NCBI GenBank assembly: GCA_964650705.1
Contig: CAZYUJ010000007.1
Span: 41,520-105,519, forward strand
DNA length: 64,000 bases
Reading direction: 5' to 3'
From: Faeciplasma sp964650705
GTDB lineage: Bacteria; Bacillota; Clostridia; Oscillospirales; Ruminococcaceae
The position numbers and the translations under genes were made by a program. Positions within the stretch are counted from its first letter, which is position 1; every line of letters starts with the position of its first letter. Below, piece by piece: positions 17,001 through 25,132 of this stretch. Below the pieces are notes generated by a model. That model worked only from the letters and a program-made list of their open reading frames with translations, searched no databases and was not told the DNA's origin.

Positions 17001-17775
17001 TGTCACCGACTTCCTTGCGGGTAGCGATATATTCTTCATAGGTTTTTTGCAAAAGCTCGTCCTCGAACTTAACGCCGTCAATAACGGTCAGGAACGTTGT
17101 ATGACGGCAGTGATCCGACCAATATGTATCGATCATTCGAATTTCGGTGATCGTTGGATCTCTGTCCTCGGACTTGAAATAGTTCTGACAAAAAGCGATG
17201 TCGTCAGCGTCCATAGCAAGGCCATAGTTCTTAACGAAAGCTTCAAGTCCCTCACGGTCAAGGCTTGTGAAGCCGTCAAGAGTTTCGACCTCTGTCGGGA
17301 TGTCATATTTCATCTTCAATGTTTCGGGAAGCTCCAAAGAAGCTTCTCTTGCCTCGACGGGATTGATAACGTATTTCTTGATCGAAGCGATATCCTCAGC
17401 CGAAAGTGTGCCCGAAAGGATATAGATCCTTGCGGTTCTTATCGTGGGTCTGTCGCCCTGTGAGATGATCTGGATACACTGTGCCGCCGAGTCTGCACGC
17501 TGGTCGAACTGACCGGGGAGATATTCGGTCGCAAAGATGATGTCGCTGTCCGAAGCCTTGATCTCTTCTGTTACGATATCAAGCTGAGGCTCAGAGAAAA
17601 CGGTCTTCTTTGCATATTCAAAGAGCTCGCATGAAATATTTTCAGCGTCATATCTGTTTAAGATGCGGACGTTTTCAAGGGCTTCAATTCCCAAAAGCGT
17701 TCTTGCATCCGACAAAAGAGCGCGTGCTTCGTTTGCAAGCTCGCTCTTTTTCTCAACATAAACTCTATATACCAT
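14083..17775 (-). CDS. purL: Phosphoribosylformylglycinamidine synthase, single-chain PurL
   Basis: It converts FGAR to FGAM with glutamine and ATP (purine step 4). The 1230-residue chain combines the PurS-like N-terminus, the FGAM synthase ATP-grasp-like core (NETHNHPTEIEPFGGAAT, GSTGRDGCGGATG) and a C-terminal class I glutaminase. The glutaminase starts near VLIPAFPGTNCEFD and has the nucleophile Cys in LMCGICNGFQ and the His in ISHGEGRF. This differs from the three-gene purS-purQ-purL arrangement of Bacillus. The ATG at 17775 is preferred to the one at 17793 because AAAGGA lies 8 bases upstream and the product starts MVYRVYVEKK. Last gene of the operon. Confidence 0.93.
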   Translation of the reverse strand: MVYRVYVEKKSELANEARALLSDARTLLGIEALENVRILNRYDAENISCELFEYAKKTVFSEPQLDIVTEEIKASDSDIIFATEYLPGQFDQRADSAAQCIQIISQGDRPTIRTARIYILSGTLSAEDIASIKKYVINPVEAREASLELPETLKMKYDIPTEVETLDGFTSLDREGLEAFVKNYGLAMDADDIAFCQNYFKSEDRDPTITEIRMIDTYWSDHCRHTTFLTVIDGVKFEDELLQKTYEEYIATRKEVGDKKPICLMDLATVAVKYLKKEGKLQKLDESDEINACTVKIDVEVDGVSEPWLLLFKNETHNHPTEIEPFGGAATCIGGAIRDPLSGRAYVYGAMRVTGAADPLKPVSETIKGKLPQRTIVTTAAAGYSSYGNQIGLATGIVDEIYHDGYAAKRMEIGAVIAAAPAENVRRECPDPGDVVILLGGSTGRDGCGGATGSSKSHTLTSLETCGAEVQKGNAPEERKLQRLFRNPEATKMIKRCNDFGAGGVSVAIGELADGLLIDLNAVPKKYEGLDGTELAISESQERMAVVIERENIDKFLALAKEENLQACKVADIQAEPRLVMTWNGKKIVDLSREFLNSNGADKHITITPAKPDVKDEIITGGFVENYKRIADDLNICSKRGLSERFDSTIGAGTVLMPFGGKNQLTPIQAMVQKISVEKKHTDCCSLMSWGYNPFIAEQSPYHGAYYAVVESVCKLIATGAKFEDVYLTFQEYFEHPGKDGKRWGKPLAALLGAFKAQKELGIGSIGGKDSMSGTFEDLDVPPTLVSFAVTTEKTSDIVSNEFKKAGNKVVLLRPEYDENDLPVTESLIKLFDKVTSLLRSGKAVSCYTPGMGGIGEAVMKMCFGNGLGFKYDSDITVKDVFYYNYGTFLLEVTEDVPNAWVIGEVTSDGKLTLGDESICLNELLGIYEDKLESVYSCNIPDRKTPMQNFEYKAESYPSPAIKVAKPKVLIPAFPGTNCEFDSAKAVRDAGAEPEIIVINNLNAEGITRSVDKFASSLKDAQMIFIPGGFSGGDEPDGSGKFITAFFRNAAVKEGVTELLEKRDGLMCGICNGFQALIKLGLVPYGKIIDTDENCPTLTFNTIARHQSRIVRTRVASNKSPWLSLTNVGDIYNVPISHGEGRFIASEELIRELAKNGQIATQYVDLSGNATSDVHFNPNDSMFAIEGITSPDGRVFGKMGHSERIGKGLYKNVPGEYDIRMFEAAVKYFK

Positions 17776-17792
17776 GTCGATCTGTCCTTTCA

Positions 17793-19061
17793 TTATTCCT
17801 TATATGCCGCAAGGGCTTTGGCGCCGATATCTCGGCGATAGAATGCCGAGCCGAAGCTGATCTTGCTGACCAAGCCGTAAGCATCCGAGATCGCATTTTC
17901 CAATGCGTCGCCCAACGCGGTCACACCCAAAACTCTTCCGCCCGAGGTCACAAGTCTTGAGTCTTTGAGTGCGGCTCCTGCGACGTAAACGCTTGGCGAA
18001 ATTTCTTCGGGAATGGTAATTTCATATCCCTTTTCATATTTAACGGGATATCCCTGTGATGCCATGATCACACAGCAAGCGTGCTTGTTCATAAACTTTA
18101 CTTCACAATCAGCCAAAGTTCCGTCCGTAACAGCCTGCATAACCGTCAAAAGATCGGATTCCAAAAGCGGAAGAACGACCTGAGTTTCGGGATCACCGAA
18201 TCGGCAGTTATATTCGATGACCTTTGGGCCGTCCTTGGTTATCATAAGTCCGAAATAGAGACAGCCCTTGAATGTTCTGCCCTCGGCGTTCATAGCGTTT
18301 ATTGTCGGAAGGAATATCTTCTCCATGCAAACGCCTGCAACATCCTCGGTATAATAAGGGTTGGGAGCAACAGTTCCCATTCCGCCGGTATTAAGTCCCT
18401 TGTCGCCGTCCATGGCACGCTTATGGTCCATCGAGGATATCATCGGCTTGACGCATTTGCCGTCTGTGAATGCCAAAACGGAAACCTCAGGGCCTTCGAG
18501 GAATTCTTCAATAACGATGTTGTCGCCCGATCTGCCGAACGCCTTGTCCTGCATAATCGACTTAACGGCTTCATATGCTTCTTCTCGGGTCATGGCGATG
18601 ATAACGCCCTTGCCGAGTGCCAAGCCGTCAGCCTTGATAACCGTGGGGATGGGAGCTGTTTTCAAATATTCCAAAGCTTTTTCGGCATCGTCAAACACTT
18701 CGAAAGCGGCTGTCGGGATGCCGTATTTCTTCATAAGCTCTTTTGAGAAGACCTTGCTTCCCTCGATGATAGCGGCGTTTGCCTTGGGGCCGAAGCAGGG
18801 GATACCCTTTCCTTCAAGGGCATCAACAGCGCCCAATACGAGCGGATCGTCGGGTGCTACAACAGCATAGTCGATGCTGTTGTTGACCGCAAAATCAACG
18901 ATTCCCGAAATGTCGGTTGCCGAGATGTTAACACATTCGGCGTCGGCGGCGATTCCGCCGTTTCCGGGAAGAGCATATATTTTCTCAACGTTTTTGTTTT
19001 CTTTTATCTTCTTAATGATGGCGTGCTCACGTCCTCCGCCACCAACAACCATTATCTTCAT
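17793..19061 (-). CDS. purD: Phosphoribosylamine-glycine ligase
   Basis: PurD ligates glycine to phosphoribosylamine using ATP (purine step 2). ATP-grasp architecture is clear: N-terminal KIMVVGGGGREHAI, PGNGG, then IVIEEFLEGPEVSVLAF, NTGGMGTVAPNP and EYNCRFGDPETQ. The length of 422 residues is typical. The start at 19061 is chosen over an in-frame ATG 21 bases upstream because GAGAGGA precedes it and it gives the canonical MKIMVVGGGGREHA opening. Its stop overlaps an ATG that lies in the purL frame. Confidence 0.94.
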   Translation of the reverse strand: MKIMVVGGGGREHAIIKKIKENKNVEKIYALPGNGGIAADAECVNISATDISGIVDFAVNNSIDYAVVAPDDPLVLGAVDALEGKGIPCFGPKANAAIIEGSKVFSKELMKKYGIPTAAFEVFDDAEKALEYLKTAPIPTVIKADGLALGKGVIIAMTREEAYEAVKSIMQDKAFGRSGDNIVIEEFLEGPEVSVLAFTDGKCVKPMISSMDHKRAMDGDKGLNTGGMGTVAPNPYYTEDVAGVCMEKIFLPTINAMNAEGRTFKGCLYFGLMITKDGPKVIEYNCRFGDPETQVVLPLLESDLLTVMQAVTDGTLADCEVKFMNKHACCVIMASQGYPVKYEKGYEITIPEEISPSVYVAGAALKDSRLVTSGGRVLGVTALGDALENAISDAYGLVSKISFGSAFYRRDIGAKALAAYKE

Positions 19062-19082
19062 AACGCGTTGTCCTCTCGTCAA

Positions 19083-20267
19083 TTAGTGGTGGAAGAGTCT
19101 CATTCCGGTGAATGCCATTGCCATGCCGTATCTGTCGGCACATTCAATAACAAGATCGTCTCTGATGGATCCGCCGGGTTCTGCGATATACTTAACGCCC
19201 GATTTCTTTGCTCTTTCAATGTTATCGGCGAAGGGGAAGAATGCATCGGATCCCAAGGCTACACCGTCGATGGTTGCTAAATATGCCTTTGCTTCTTCGT
19301 CGGTGAGGGGCTCAGGTCTTACGGTAAAGTATTTCTGCCAGTTACCCTCGGCACAAACGTCCTCCTCGTTCTTGTTGATGTAGCCGTCGATGACGTTATC
19401 TCTGTCAGGTCTTCCCAAAGTGTCCTTGAAGGGAAGATTCAAAACCTTGTCGCACTGGCGCAAGAACCAAGTGTCAGCCTTTGAGCCCGCAAGTCTTGTG
19501 CAGTGAACTCTTGACTGCTGACCTGCGCCGACGCCGATAGCCTGTCCGTCATAGGCGAAGCAAACGGAGTTCGACTGTGTATATTTCAAAGTGATAAGCG
19601 AGATGATAAGATCTCTTATTGCGCTTTCGGGAAGCTCCTTGTTTGCGGTAACAACGTTTGTTAAAAGCTCGCGGTCGATCTTGAAGTTATTTCTGCCCTG
19701 TTCGAAGGTGATGCCATAGACCTGTTTGGTCTCAACGGGAGCAGGAATATAGTCGGGGTCGATCTTAACGATGTTATAGTTTCCCTTTCTCTTGGATTTG
19801 AGGATCTCCAAAGCCTCGGGCTCATAGCCGGGAGCGATAACGCCGTCGGAAACCTCACGCTTGATCAAAAGTGCGGTCGTAACGTCACAAACATCGCTGA
19901 GTGCGACCCAGTCACCGAAGGAGCACATTCTGTCGGTTCCTCTTGCACGAGCGTATGCACAAGCCAAGGGGGATTCGTCCAAGCCTTCGATGTCGTCAAC
20001 GAAGCAAGCCTTCTTGAGCTTGTCGGAAAGGGGGATCCCGACTGCTGCCGAGGTGGGAGAAACGTGCTTAAAGGAGGTTACTGCGGGAAGTCCCAAAGCT
20101 TCCTTAAGCTCCTTGACGAGCTGCCAGGAGTTGAAGGCGTCAAGGAAATTGATATAACCGGGTCTTCCGCACAAGATCTCGATGGGAAGCTCTTCGCCGT
20201 TTGCCATATAGATCTTCGAGGGCTTCTGATTAGGGTTACAGCCATATTTAAGTTCAAATTCTTTCAT
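19083..20267 (-). CDS. Stand-alone AICAR transformylase (PurH C-terminal domain type)
   Basis: The protein carries out 10-formyl-THF-dependent formylation of AICAR to FAICAR. It corresponds to only the transformylase half of bifunctional PurH: KYGCNPNQKPSK, LPAVTSFKHVSPTSAAVG (the K-H pair is catalytic), and SDAFFPFADNIERA with YIAEPGGSIRDD near the end. It has 394 residues and lacks the IMP cyclohydrolase domain, which is supplied by the separate PurO-type gene just upstream in the operon. Dependence on formyl-THF links it directly to the ZTP riboswitch in the leader. Confidence 0.9.
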   Translation of the reverse strand: MKEFELKYGCNPNQKPSKIYMANGEELPIEILCGRPGYINFLDAFNSWQLVKELKEALGLPAVTSFKHVSPTSAAVGIPLSDKLKKACFVDDIEGLDESPLACAYARARGTDRMCSFGDWVALSDVCDVTTALLIKREVSDGVIAPGYEPEALEILKSKRKGNYNIVKIDPDYIPAPVETKQVYGITFEQGRNNFKIDRELLTNVVTANKELPESAIRDLIISLITLKYTQSNSVCFAYDGQAIGVGAGQQSRVHCTRLAGSKADTWFLRQCDKVLNLPFKDTLGRPDRDNVIDGYINKNEEDVCAEGNWQKYFTVRPEPLTDEEAKAYLATIDGVALGSDAFFPFADNIERAKKSGVKYIAEPGGSIRDDLVIECADRYGMAMAFTGMRLFHH

Positions 20268-20281
20268 TATTGCGTTCCTCC

Positions 20282-20998
20282 TTAGTTGTTCTTGTTAACG
20301 ATCCTTGTTTCAGTCTCGCCGCTTTCAAGGTCGATATATCTGACGAACAAGGACACCTTGTTGTCTTCGTTCAAATTTGTCCAGATAAGGTCTGTGAGCG
20401 AGTCGATATCTGTGTCGGGAAGCTCAAGCGTTTTGGGCTCGCCTTCATATGAGGGAAGGGGATTGCCGTCACCGTTATAGGTGTGGATGAACTTTGCTCT
20501 TCCCTTGATGGGATTGGAATAAGCATATGTAAATCTCTCACAGGAGCTGTCGTCGCCCTCGGCACTCTTTAAGATGGACATGGCATAGTTCATGTCGCCG
20601 TTTTCAAGGTGAATGATACCCGAAATTCTCGGTGTGAAGTTGGGCTTGTCGTCTTCAAATTCACGGGTTCTGAGAGCCTGCTCAAAGGTCATCTGCCTGT
20701 CCATAAGGTCATAGATCGTGTCGGTCTGATCGCCGTTTGTAACGATGGTCTTGTTGCCCAAAACTCTTACGGGATAGTAGATGATAAGATGAGGATCGGT
20801 CATCTTCGATTCGTCGAATGCCTTTGTACGCATAGCGTCACCCTCAGCAACGAAAATGCGGTTGCGGCTGTTCTCGCTTCTGCCCATGATGAAATAAGCA
20901 GTAACGGCTTTCTTGCCGTCGGCGGATTTGCCGATGATGATTCCTCTGCCGTGATAGGCGAGGGAATTAAGCTCATTTGCGATTGTTGAAACCTTCAT
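20282..20998 (-). CDS. IMP cyclohydrolase, PurO-type
   Basis: It closes the ring of FAICAR to form IMP, the last step of the pathway. The 238-residue protein belongs to the PurO-like IMP cyclohydrolase family described first in archaea, not to the PurH N-terminal domain. Typical stretches are LAYHGRGIIIGKSADGKKAVTAYFIMGRSENSRNR read in blocks over residues 13-48, and TPRISGIIH. AGGAG lies 7 bases before the ATG at 20998; the ATG at 21004 would leave only one base of spacing. Its start abuts the purN stop. Confidence 0.88.
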   Translation of the reverse strand: MKVSTIANELNSLAYHGRGIIIGKSADGKKAVTAYFIMGRSENSRNRIFVAEGDAMRTKAFDESKMTDPHLIIYYPVRVLGNKTIVTNGDQTDTIYDLMDRQMTFEQALRTREFEDDKPNFTPRISGIIHLENGDMNYAMSILKSAEGDDSSCERFTYAYSNPIKGRAKFIHTYNGDGNPLPSYEGEPKTLELPDTDIDSLTDLIWTNLNEDNKVSLFVRYIDLESGETETRIVNKNN

Positions 20999-21000
20999 GC

Positions 21001-21636
21001 TCATTCTCCTTTGATGTATACTTTGTTGTTATTAACGGTTATTTTATCCTCACAGAAGAGTCTTACAGCTTCGGGGAGTATCTTCCACTCGGCTTCTTCC
21101 ATAATCCTTTTTTGAAGCGTTTCGGGGGTGTCATCTTCCTTGACATCGACAGCTTTTTGCAAAACGATAGGCCCTGCGTCACATTCGGGAGTTACGATGT
21201 GAACGGTTGCACCCGAGACTTTAACGCCCTTTTCAAGAGCCGCCTCGTGAACGTGAAGCCCATAATATCCCTTTCCACAGAAAGAGGGGATGAGTGCCGG
21301 GTGTACATTGAGTATCTTATTGGGGAACTTTTCATAAACCTGCTCGTCGATTATGGTCAAAAATCCTGCCAAAACGACAAGGTCGGCGCCCTTTTCGACT
21401 AGTGCATCGGTCAGAGCCTTGGAGTAAGCGGCAATGCTGTCGTGATCCTTTCTTGCCAAAACAATTGCTTCGATACCGTTTTGTCTTGCACGCTCAAGCG
21501 CATAAACGCCCGGCTTTGATGCGATCACAAGCGTTATCTTGCCGTTTCCGAGCCCGCCTCGCTTTTCAGCGTCGATGAGGGCTTGAAGATTCGTTCCGCC
21601 GCCCGAAACCAAAACTGCTATCTTTTTTTGCATCAT
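21001..21636 (-). CDS. purN: Phosphoribosylglycinamide formyltransferase
   Basis: PurN transfers the formyl group from 10-formyl-THF to GAR (purine step 3). VLVSGGGTNLQALID opens the protein, and the catalytic segment NKILNVHPALIPSFCGKGYYG contains the conserved Asn/His pair; SGATVHIVTPECDAGPI provides the catalytic Asp. The 211-residue length fits. ATG overlaps the purM stop (ATGA), showing translational coupling. Confidence 0.95.
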   Translation of the reverse strand: MMQKKIAVLVSGGGTNLQALIDAEKRGGLGNGKITLVIASKPGVYALERARQNGIEAIVLARKDHDSIAAYSKALTDALVEKGADLVVLAGFLTIIDEQVYEKFPNKILNVHPALIPSFCGKGYYGLHVHEAALEKGVKVSGATVHIVTPECDAGPIVLQKAVDVKEDDTPETLQKRIMEEAEWKILPEAVRLFCEDKITVNNNKVYIKGE

Positions 21637-22679
21637 TCAAGCACCACGCCTTCGTCGCCCTTTATTATCTTGCCGATAAGATAAGCATCTTCGCCGCATG
21701 ACTTAAGGATCTCAAGCGCCTTCTTGGCCTCGTTTTCGGGAACGACAACGCTCATGCCGACGCCCATGTTATAGGTGTTAAACATATCTCTTTCGGGAAT
21801 GTTGCCCTCTTTTGCGATAAGATCAAAGATGGGGAGCACTTTAACTGCCGACTTGTCGATCTTTGCACAAAGTCCTTTGGGGATGGATCTCGGAATGTTT
21901 TCATAGAAGCCGCCGCCTGTGATGTGGCTGATGCCCTTGACGTTAACCTTCTCAAGAAGCGCCAAAATGCTCTTTACATAGATCTTCGTGGGAATCAAAA
22001 GTGTCTCGGCAACGGTCTTTCCGCCGAGCTCTTCACGGGCTTCATAGAGCTTCGGATCGTTATTATCAATGTTAAATACCTTGCGGCAGAGCGAGAAGCC
22101 GTTTGAGTGAACGCCGCTTGAAGCAAGCGCGATAACAACGTCGCCCTCAGCCATTTTTGTGTTATCCAAGATCTTTTTCTTATCAACGACACCGACAGCG
22201 AAGCCTGCAAGGTCATATTCGTCAACAGGCATCATTCCGGGATGCTCTGCGGTCTCGCCGCCGATGAGCGCCGCGCCCGACTGAACACAGCCCTCAGCAA
22301 CACCGCTGACGATCGAAGCGATCTTTTCGGGGATGTTCTTTCCGCAAGCGATATAGTCAAGGAAGAAAAGGGGCTTCGCGCCGCAGCAGATGATGTCGTT
22401 AACGCACATTGCGACTGCGTCAATGCCGATTGTGTCGTGCTTATCCATCAAAATTGCCATTTTGACCTTTGTTCCGCAGCCGTCGGTTCCCGAAACCAAA
22501 ACGGGCTCTTCAATTCCCATAAGGTTAAGACCGAAGCAGCCGCCGAAACCGCCGACGTCATCCAAGCAGCCTTCGTTTTTGGTTCGTGCGATGTGTGTCT
22601 TCATCAGCTCAACTGCCTTATATCCTGCGGTAATGTCAACGCCGGCAGCAGCATAGCTATCGGATTTAGACTTGATCAT
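21633..22679 (-). CDS. purM: Phosphoribosylformylglycinamidine cyclo-ligase (AIR synthase)
   Basis: PurM closes FGAM to AIR with ATP (step 5). Recognisable blocks: SYAAAGVDITAGYKAVE, VSGTDGCGTKVKMA, HDTIGIDAVAMCVNDI, GGETAEHPGMM and HITGGGFYENIPR. The 348-residue length is usual. An upstream TTG would add six residues, but AAAGGAAA 8 bases before the ATG at 22679 fixes the start. Its stop overlaps the purN start. Confidence 0.95.
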   Translation of the reverse strand: MIKSKSDSYAAAGVDITAGYKAVELMKTHIARTKNEGCLDDVGGFGGCFGLNLMGIEEPVLVSGTDGCGTKVKMAILMDKHDTIGIDAVAMCVNDIICCGAKPLFFLDYIACGKNIPEKIASIVSGVAEGCVQSGAALIGGETAEHPGMMPVDEYDLAGFAVGVVDKKKILDNTKMAEGDVVIALASSGVHSNGFSLCRKVFNIDNNDPKLYEAREELGGKTVAETLLIPTKIYVKSILALLEKVNVKGISHITGGGFYENIPRSIPKGLCAKIDKSAVKVLPIFDLIAKEGNIPERDMFNTYNMGVGMSVVVPENEAKKALEILKSCGEDAYLIGKIIKGDEGVVLE

Positions 22680-22715
22680 AATATATTTTCCTTTCAAAAC
22701 TGTATTTTATCAGGT

Positions 22716-24140
22716 TTACTCTTTGCCGTTCCAGCAATAGGTGCAAAGCTTGCAACGGTCGATTCCGATGGATTCGATAAGTCCGTCAAGCGATTGGAAC
22801 TCGAGCGAATCGAAGCCGAGCTTTCGGGAGATCGTTTCGCGCATCGCCTTGCCTCTTTCGGTTTCGGAGCTTGCATATTCATCCAAGTACTTAAAGCCCT
22901 CTTCGCCCTCAAGCTCCATAATGGTGCTTCTCGTGATGAGCTCCATATCACTTGTTGCTCGGCTGAAGTTCAAGAATTTACAACCGTACATGATAGGCGG
23001 GCAGGCACTTCTCATATGCACAGACTTGGCTCCGTTTTCATATAGGAACTCAACGGTTTCTCTTAGCTGTGTTCCTCTGACGATAGAGTCATCGACAAAC
23101 AAAAGGTTCTTGTCCTTGATGAGCTCGATAACAGGCATCTGCTTCATCTTTGCGACCTTGTTTCTTTCGGCTTGCTTGGCGGGAGTGAAGCTTCTTGCCC
23201 ATGTGGGTGTATATTTAATGAACGGTCTTGCAAACGGGATGTGGCTCTGGTTGGCGTATCCGATAGCGTGAGGTGTGCCCGAATCGGGAACGCCGCCGAC
23301 ATAGTCGATGTCGTACTTATCCGCCTTGAGCGAATCGTGCTTCGCCATTATCTCGCCGTTTCTGTATCTCATCGCCTCAACGTTTATGCCTTCATAGTTC
23401 GAAGTGGGATAGCCATAGTAGCTCCACAAGAATGCACAGATTCGCATCTCCTTGTTGGGAGCCTTAAGCTGTGTACAGGAATCCGCCTTGAGCTCAACTA
23501 TCTCGCCGGGGCCGAGCTCTTTATATGTTTCATATCCCATCTTCTGATATGCAAAAGATTCAAACGAAGCACAAAAGCCTTCTTCACTTTTGCCGATGAG
23601 GATCGGAAGTCTGCCCATTTTGTCTCTTGCGGCAACGATGTCTCCGCCCTTTTTCAGAATGAGTATCGAACAGGTCCCTTCGATGACCTCTTGTGCGAAG
23701 GCAATTCCGTCGGCAAGAGTCTCTTTAAGCCCGATGAGGGAAGCCACAAGCTCTGTCGAGTTTATCTTTCCGCCCGTCATAGCGTTGAAGTGTCCGTTCG
23801 AGTTGAAAAGATACTTTTCAATAAGCTCCTCGGAGTTGTTGATTATGCCGATGGTGCAAATTGCATATGCTCCCGCCTTAGTCCTTATCAAAAGCGGCTG
23901 AGGGTCAGAGTCGCTTATGCAACCGATGGCGGAAAAGCCCTGCATCTCATCAAAAATGTGTTCAAATTTAGTTCTGAAGGGGGAATTTTGAATGTTGTGA
24001 ATATCCCTTTGCAATCCTATCTCTTTGTCATATGCAGCCATACCGCCTCGGCGTGTGCCAAGGTGAGAATGATAGTCAGTACCGAAGAAAACGTCTTCGA
24101 TAACGTCACGCTTGCATACAGCTCCGAAAAATCCTCCCAT
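22716..24140 (-). CDS. purF: Amidophosphoribosyltransferase-like PurF lacking the N-terminal Cys
   Basis: PurF makes phosphoribosylamine from PRPP (step 1). The PRPP-binding loop LLFVDDSIVRGTQL and the flanking FARPFIKYTPTWARSF region are well conserved. Cys residues in SACPPIMYGC and CKLCTYC resemble ligands of the [4Fe-4S] cluster in Bacillus-type PurF. The protein starts MGGFFGAVCKRD instead of MCGxxG, so the Ntn-hydrolase nucleophile Cys is absent, although the rest of the glutaminase domain (HSHLGTRRGGMAAY) is retained. It may therefore use free ammonia or ammonia from another source. A GGAGG ribosome-binding site fixes the start and there is no in-frame alternative beginning Met-Cys. 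Confidence 0.88.
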   Translation of the reverse strand: MGGFFGAVCKRDVIEDVFFGTDYHSHLGTRRGGMAAYDKEIGLQRDIHNIQNSPFRTKFEHIFDEMQGFSAIGCISDSDPQPLLIRTKAGAYAICTIGIINNSEELIEKYLFNSNGHFNAMTGGKINSTELVASLIGLKETLADGIAFAQEVIEGTCSILILKKGGDIVAARDKMGRLPILIGKSEEGFCASFESFAYQKMGYETYKELGPGEIVELKADSCTQLKAPNKEMRICAFLWSYYGYPTSNYEGINVEAMRYRNGEIMAKHDSLKADKYDIDYVGGVPDSGTPHAIGYANQSHIPFARPFIKYTPTWARSFTPAKQAERNKVAKMKQMPVIELIKDKNLLFVDDSIVRGTQLRETVEFLYENGAKSVHMRSACPPIMYGCKFLNFSRATSDMELITRSTIMELEGEEGFKYLDEYASSETERGKAMRETISRKLGFDSLEFQSLDGLIESIGIDRCKLCTYCWNGKE

Positions 24141-24181
24141 AAATTGTCCTCCGTATCTTTGCCAAAATGTTTTGAGGTTTA

Positions 24182-24676
24182 TTATCCGTTAAGCTCAGCC
24201 TGCAATTTTGCGTCCTTTTCAAGGACGGCTGCAGCGTCGCTCGCGCGCTTTTCGTCGAGCTTTTCAGCTAACGCTTCATCCTCGACAGCGAATATCTGTG
24301 CGCAAATTAAAGCGGCATTAACAGCTCCGTTGATGGCAACAGTGGCTACAGGAATTCCTGAGGGCATTTGAACTGTTGACAAAAGGGCGTCAATGCCGTC
24401 TAAATTAGTTGATTTACAGGGTATACCGATAACGGGAAGGGTGGTGTTTGCGGCGATAGCTCCCGCAAGGTGTGCAGCCATTCCTGCAGCGGCAATTATT
24501 GCGCCAAATCCGTTAGCACGTGCGTTCACGGCGAATTCTCTCGCTTCTAAGGGTGTGCGGTGCGCGGAATAGATGTGTACTTCATAGGGTATTCCGAAAG
24601 ACGCAAGAGTGTCGATAGCTTTTCTTACGATAGGCATATCGCTGTCGCTTCCCATGATGATTCCGACTTTTTTCAT
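24182..24676 (-). CDS. purE: N5-carboxyaminoimidazole ribonucleotide mutase
   Basis: PurE class I converts N5-CAIR to CAIR. The start MKKVGIIMGSDSDMPIVRKA carries the GSDSD signature, followed by SAHRTP and IAAAGMAAHLAGAIAA, and then PVIGIPCKS. The length is 164 residues, normal for the family. AGGAGGAA lies 6 bases upstream; a longer frame reaching 24796 would begin inside the leader terminator and is rejected. No purK partner is present in the window. First gene of the purine operon, about 100 bases downstream of the riboswitch terminator. Confidence 0.95.
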   Translation of the reverse strand: MKKVGIIMGSDSDMPIVRKAIDTLASFGIPYEVHIYSAHRTPLEAREFAVNARANGFGAIIAAAGMAAHLAGAIAANTTLPVIGIPCKSTNLDGIDALLSTVQMPSGIPVATVAINGAVNAALICAQIFAVEDEALAEKLDEKRASDAAAVLEKDAKLQAELNG

Positions 24677-24710
24677 GTGGTTCCTCCTGATGTAAAATTT
24701 TAAGCTTGCA

Positions 24711-24762
24711 TCAAGGGCGCCACGCCCTCGCACAGGCTCCGCCGCGCTCGGGCACTCGCGCC
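24711..24762. repeat. Solo terminal hairpin of the GC-rich element family
   Basis: GGGCGCCAC and ACTCGCGCCC pair with the characteristic CCAC/ACT internal loop, with a further GCCC/GGGC stem inside. It sits in the untranslated leader between the riboswitch terminator and purE. Confidence 0.55.
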
Positions 24763-24782
24763 CGATAAAACACGCAGCAAAA

Positions 24783-24820
24783 AAATAAAGGCGCACTTAT
24801 CCCCCAAAGAGATAAGCACA
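24783..24820 (-). terminator. Regulated leader terminator of the purine operon
   Basis: On the minus strand GTGCTTATC pairs with GATAAGTGC around TCTTTGGGG, followed by CTTTATTTTTTT. The 5' side begins in the last conserved part of the ZTP aptamer, so aptamer folding and terminator folding compete. Confidence 0.85.
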
Positions 24821-24892
24821 CCCAGACGGTCGGCAATTATCTTCTTCGCTTCATTGTGTCAATTCACATTAAACCGTCAGTCACGAAGAAGG
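24815..24892 (-). promoter_or_regulatory. ZTP riboswitch (pfl motif) controlling purine synthesis
   Basis: Read on the minus strand, P1 is CTTCTTCG paired with CGAAGAAG. The GTGACTGACGG block follows, then a TGTG/CACA hairpin, then GCGAAGAAG, and after a short linker the hallmark GCCGACCGTCTGGGT segment. This order and the near-invariant CCGNCUGGG match the pfl/ZTP riboswitch consensus. ZTP and ZMP (AICAR phosphates) accumulate when 10-formyl-THF is short. Binding should block the overlapping terminator and turn on purE-purL, which contains two formyl-THF-dependent enzymes. Purine, PRPP and ppGpp riboswitch consensus elements are not seen. Confidence 0.88.
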
Positions 24893-24931
24893 CTGAAATT
24901 CACGCATCAAGGCGTGCCAGATCATACTTCG

Positions 24932-24961
24932 ATTTTATCATATATATTATAGCTGTGTCAA
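24932..24961 (-). promoter_or_regulatory. Likely promoter of the purine operon
   Basis: On the minus strand TTGACA (24961-24956) is 18 bases from TAAAAT (24937-24932), placing the start about 35 bases before the aptamer. Confidence 0.6.
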
Positions 24962-25033
24962 TCATTTAACATTGCCGAATTTAAGGCACATTTGTGCGGT
25001 GTTTTAGTCATTTTTATTAGCCGCATTATCCGC

Positions 25034-25061
25034 TTGACAAAAAATCTTGTGTGGGTATAAT
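25034..25061 (+). promoter_or_regulatory. Promoter of the aldo/keto reductase gene
   Basis: TTGACA, 16 bases, TATAAT. Confidence 0.75.
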
Positions 25062-25132
25062 TTTAGGTATGGAACATTTCATATTTTCTCATTTTACTTG
25101 ACACTTGGCTTTTAAGAGAGGAGACATTTATA

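Noticed and set aside
24815..24915. Guanine/adenine, PRPP or ppGpp riboswitch before purE
   Set aside because: Their conserved junction sequences are absent, while the ZTP aptamer blocks are present in the right order.
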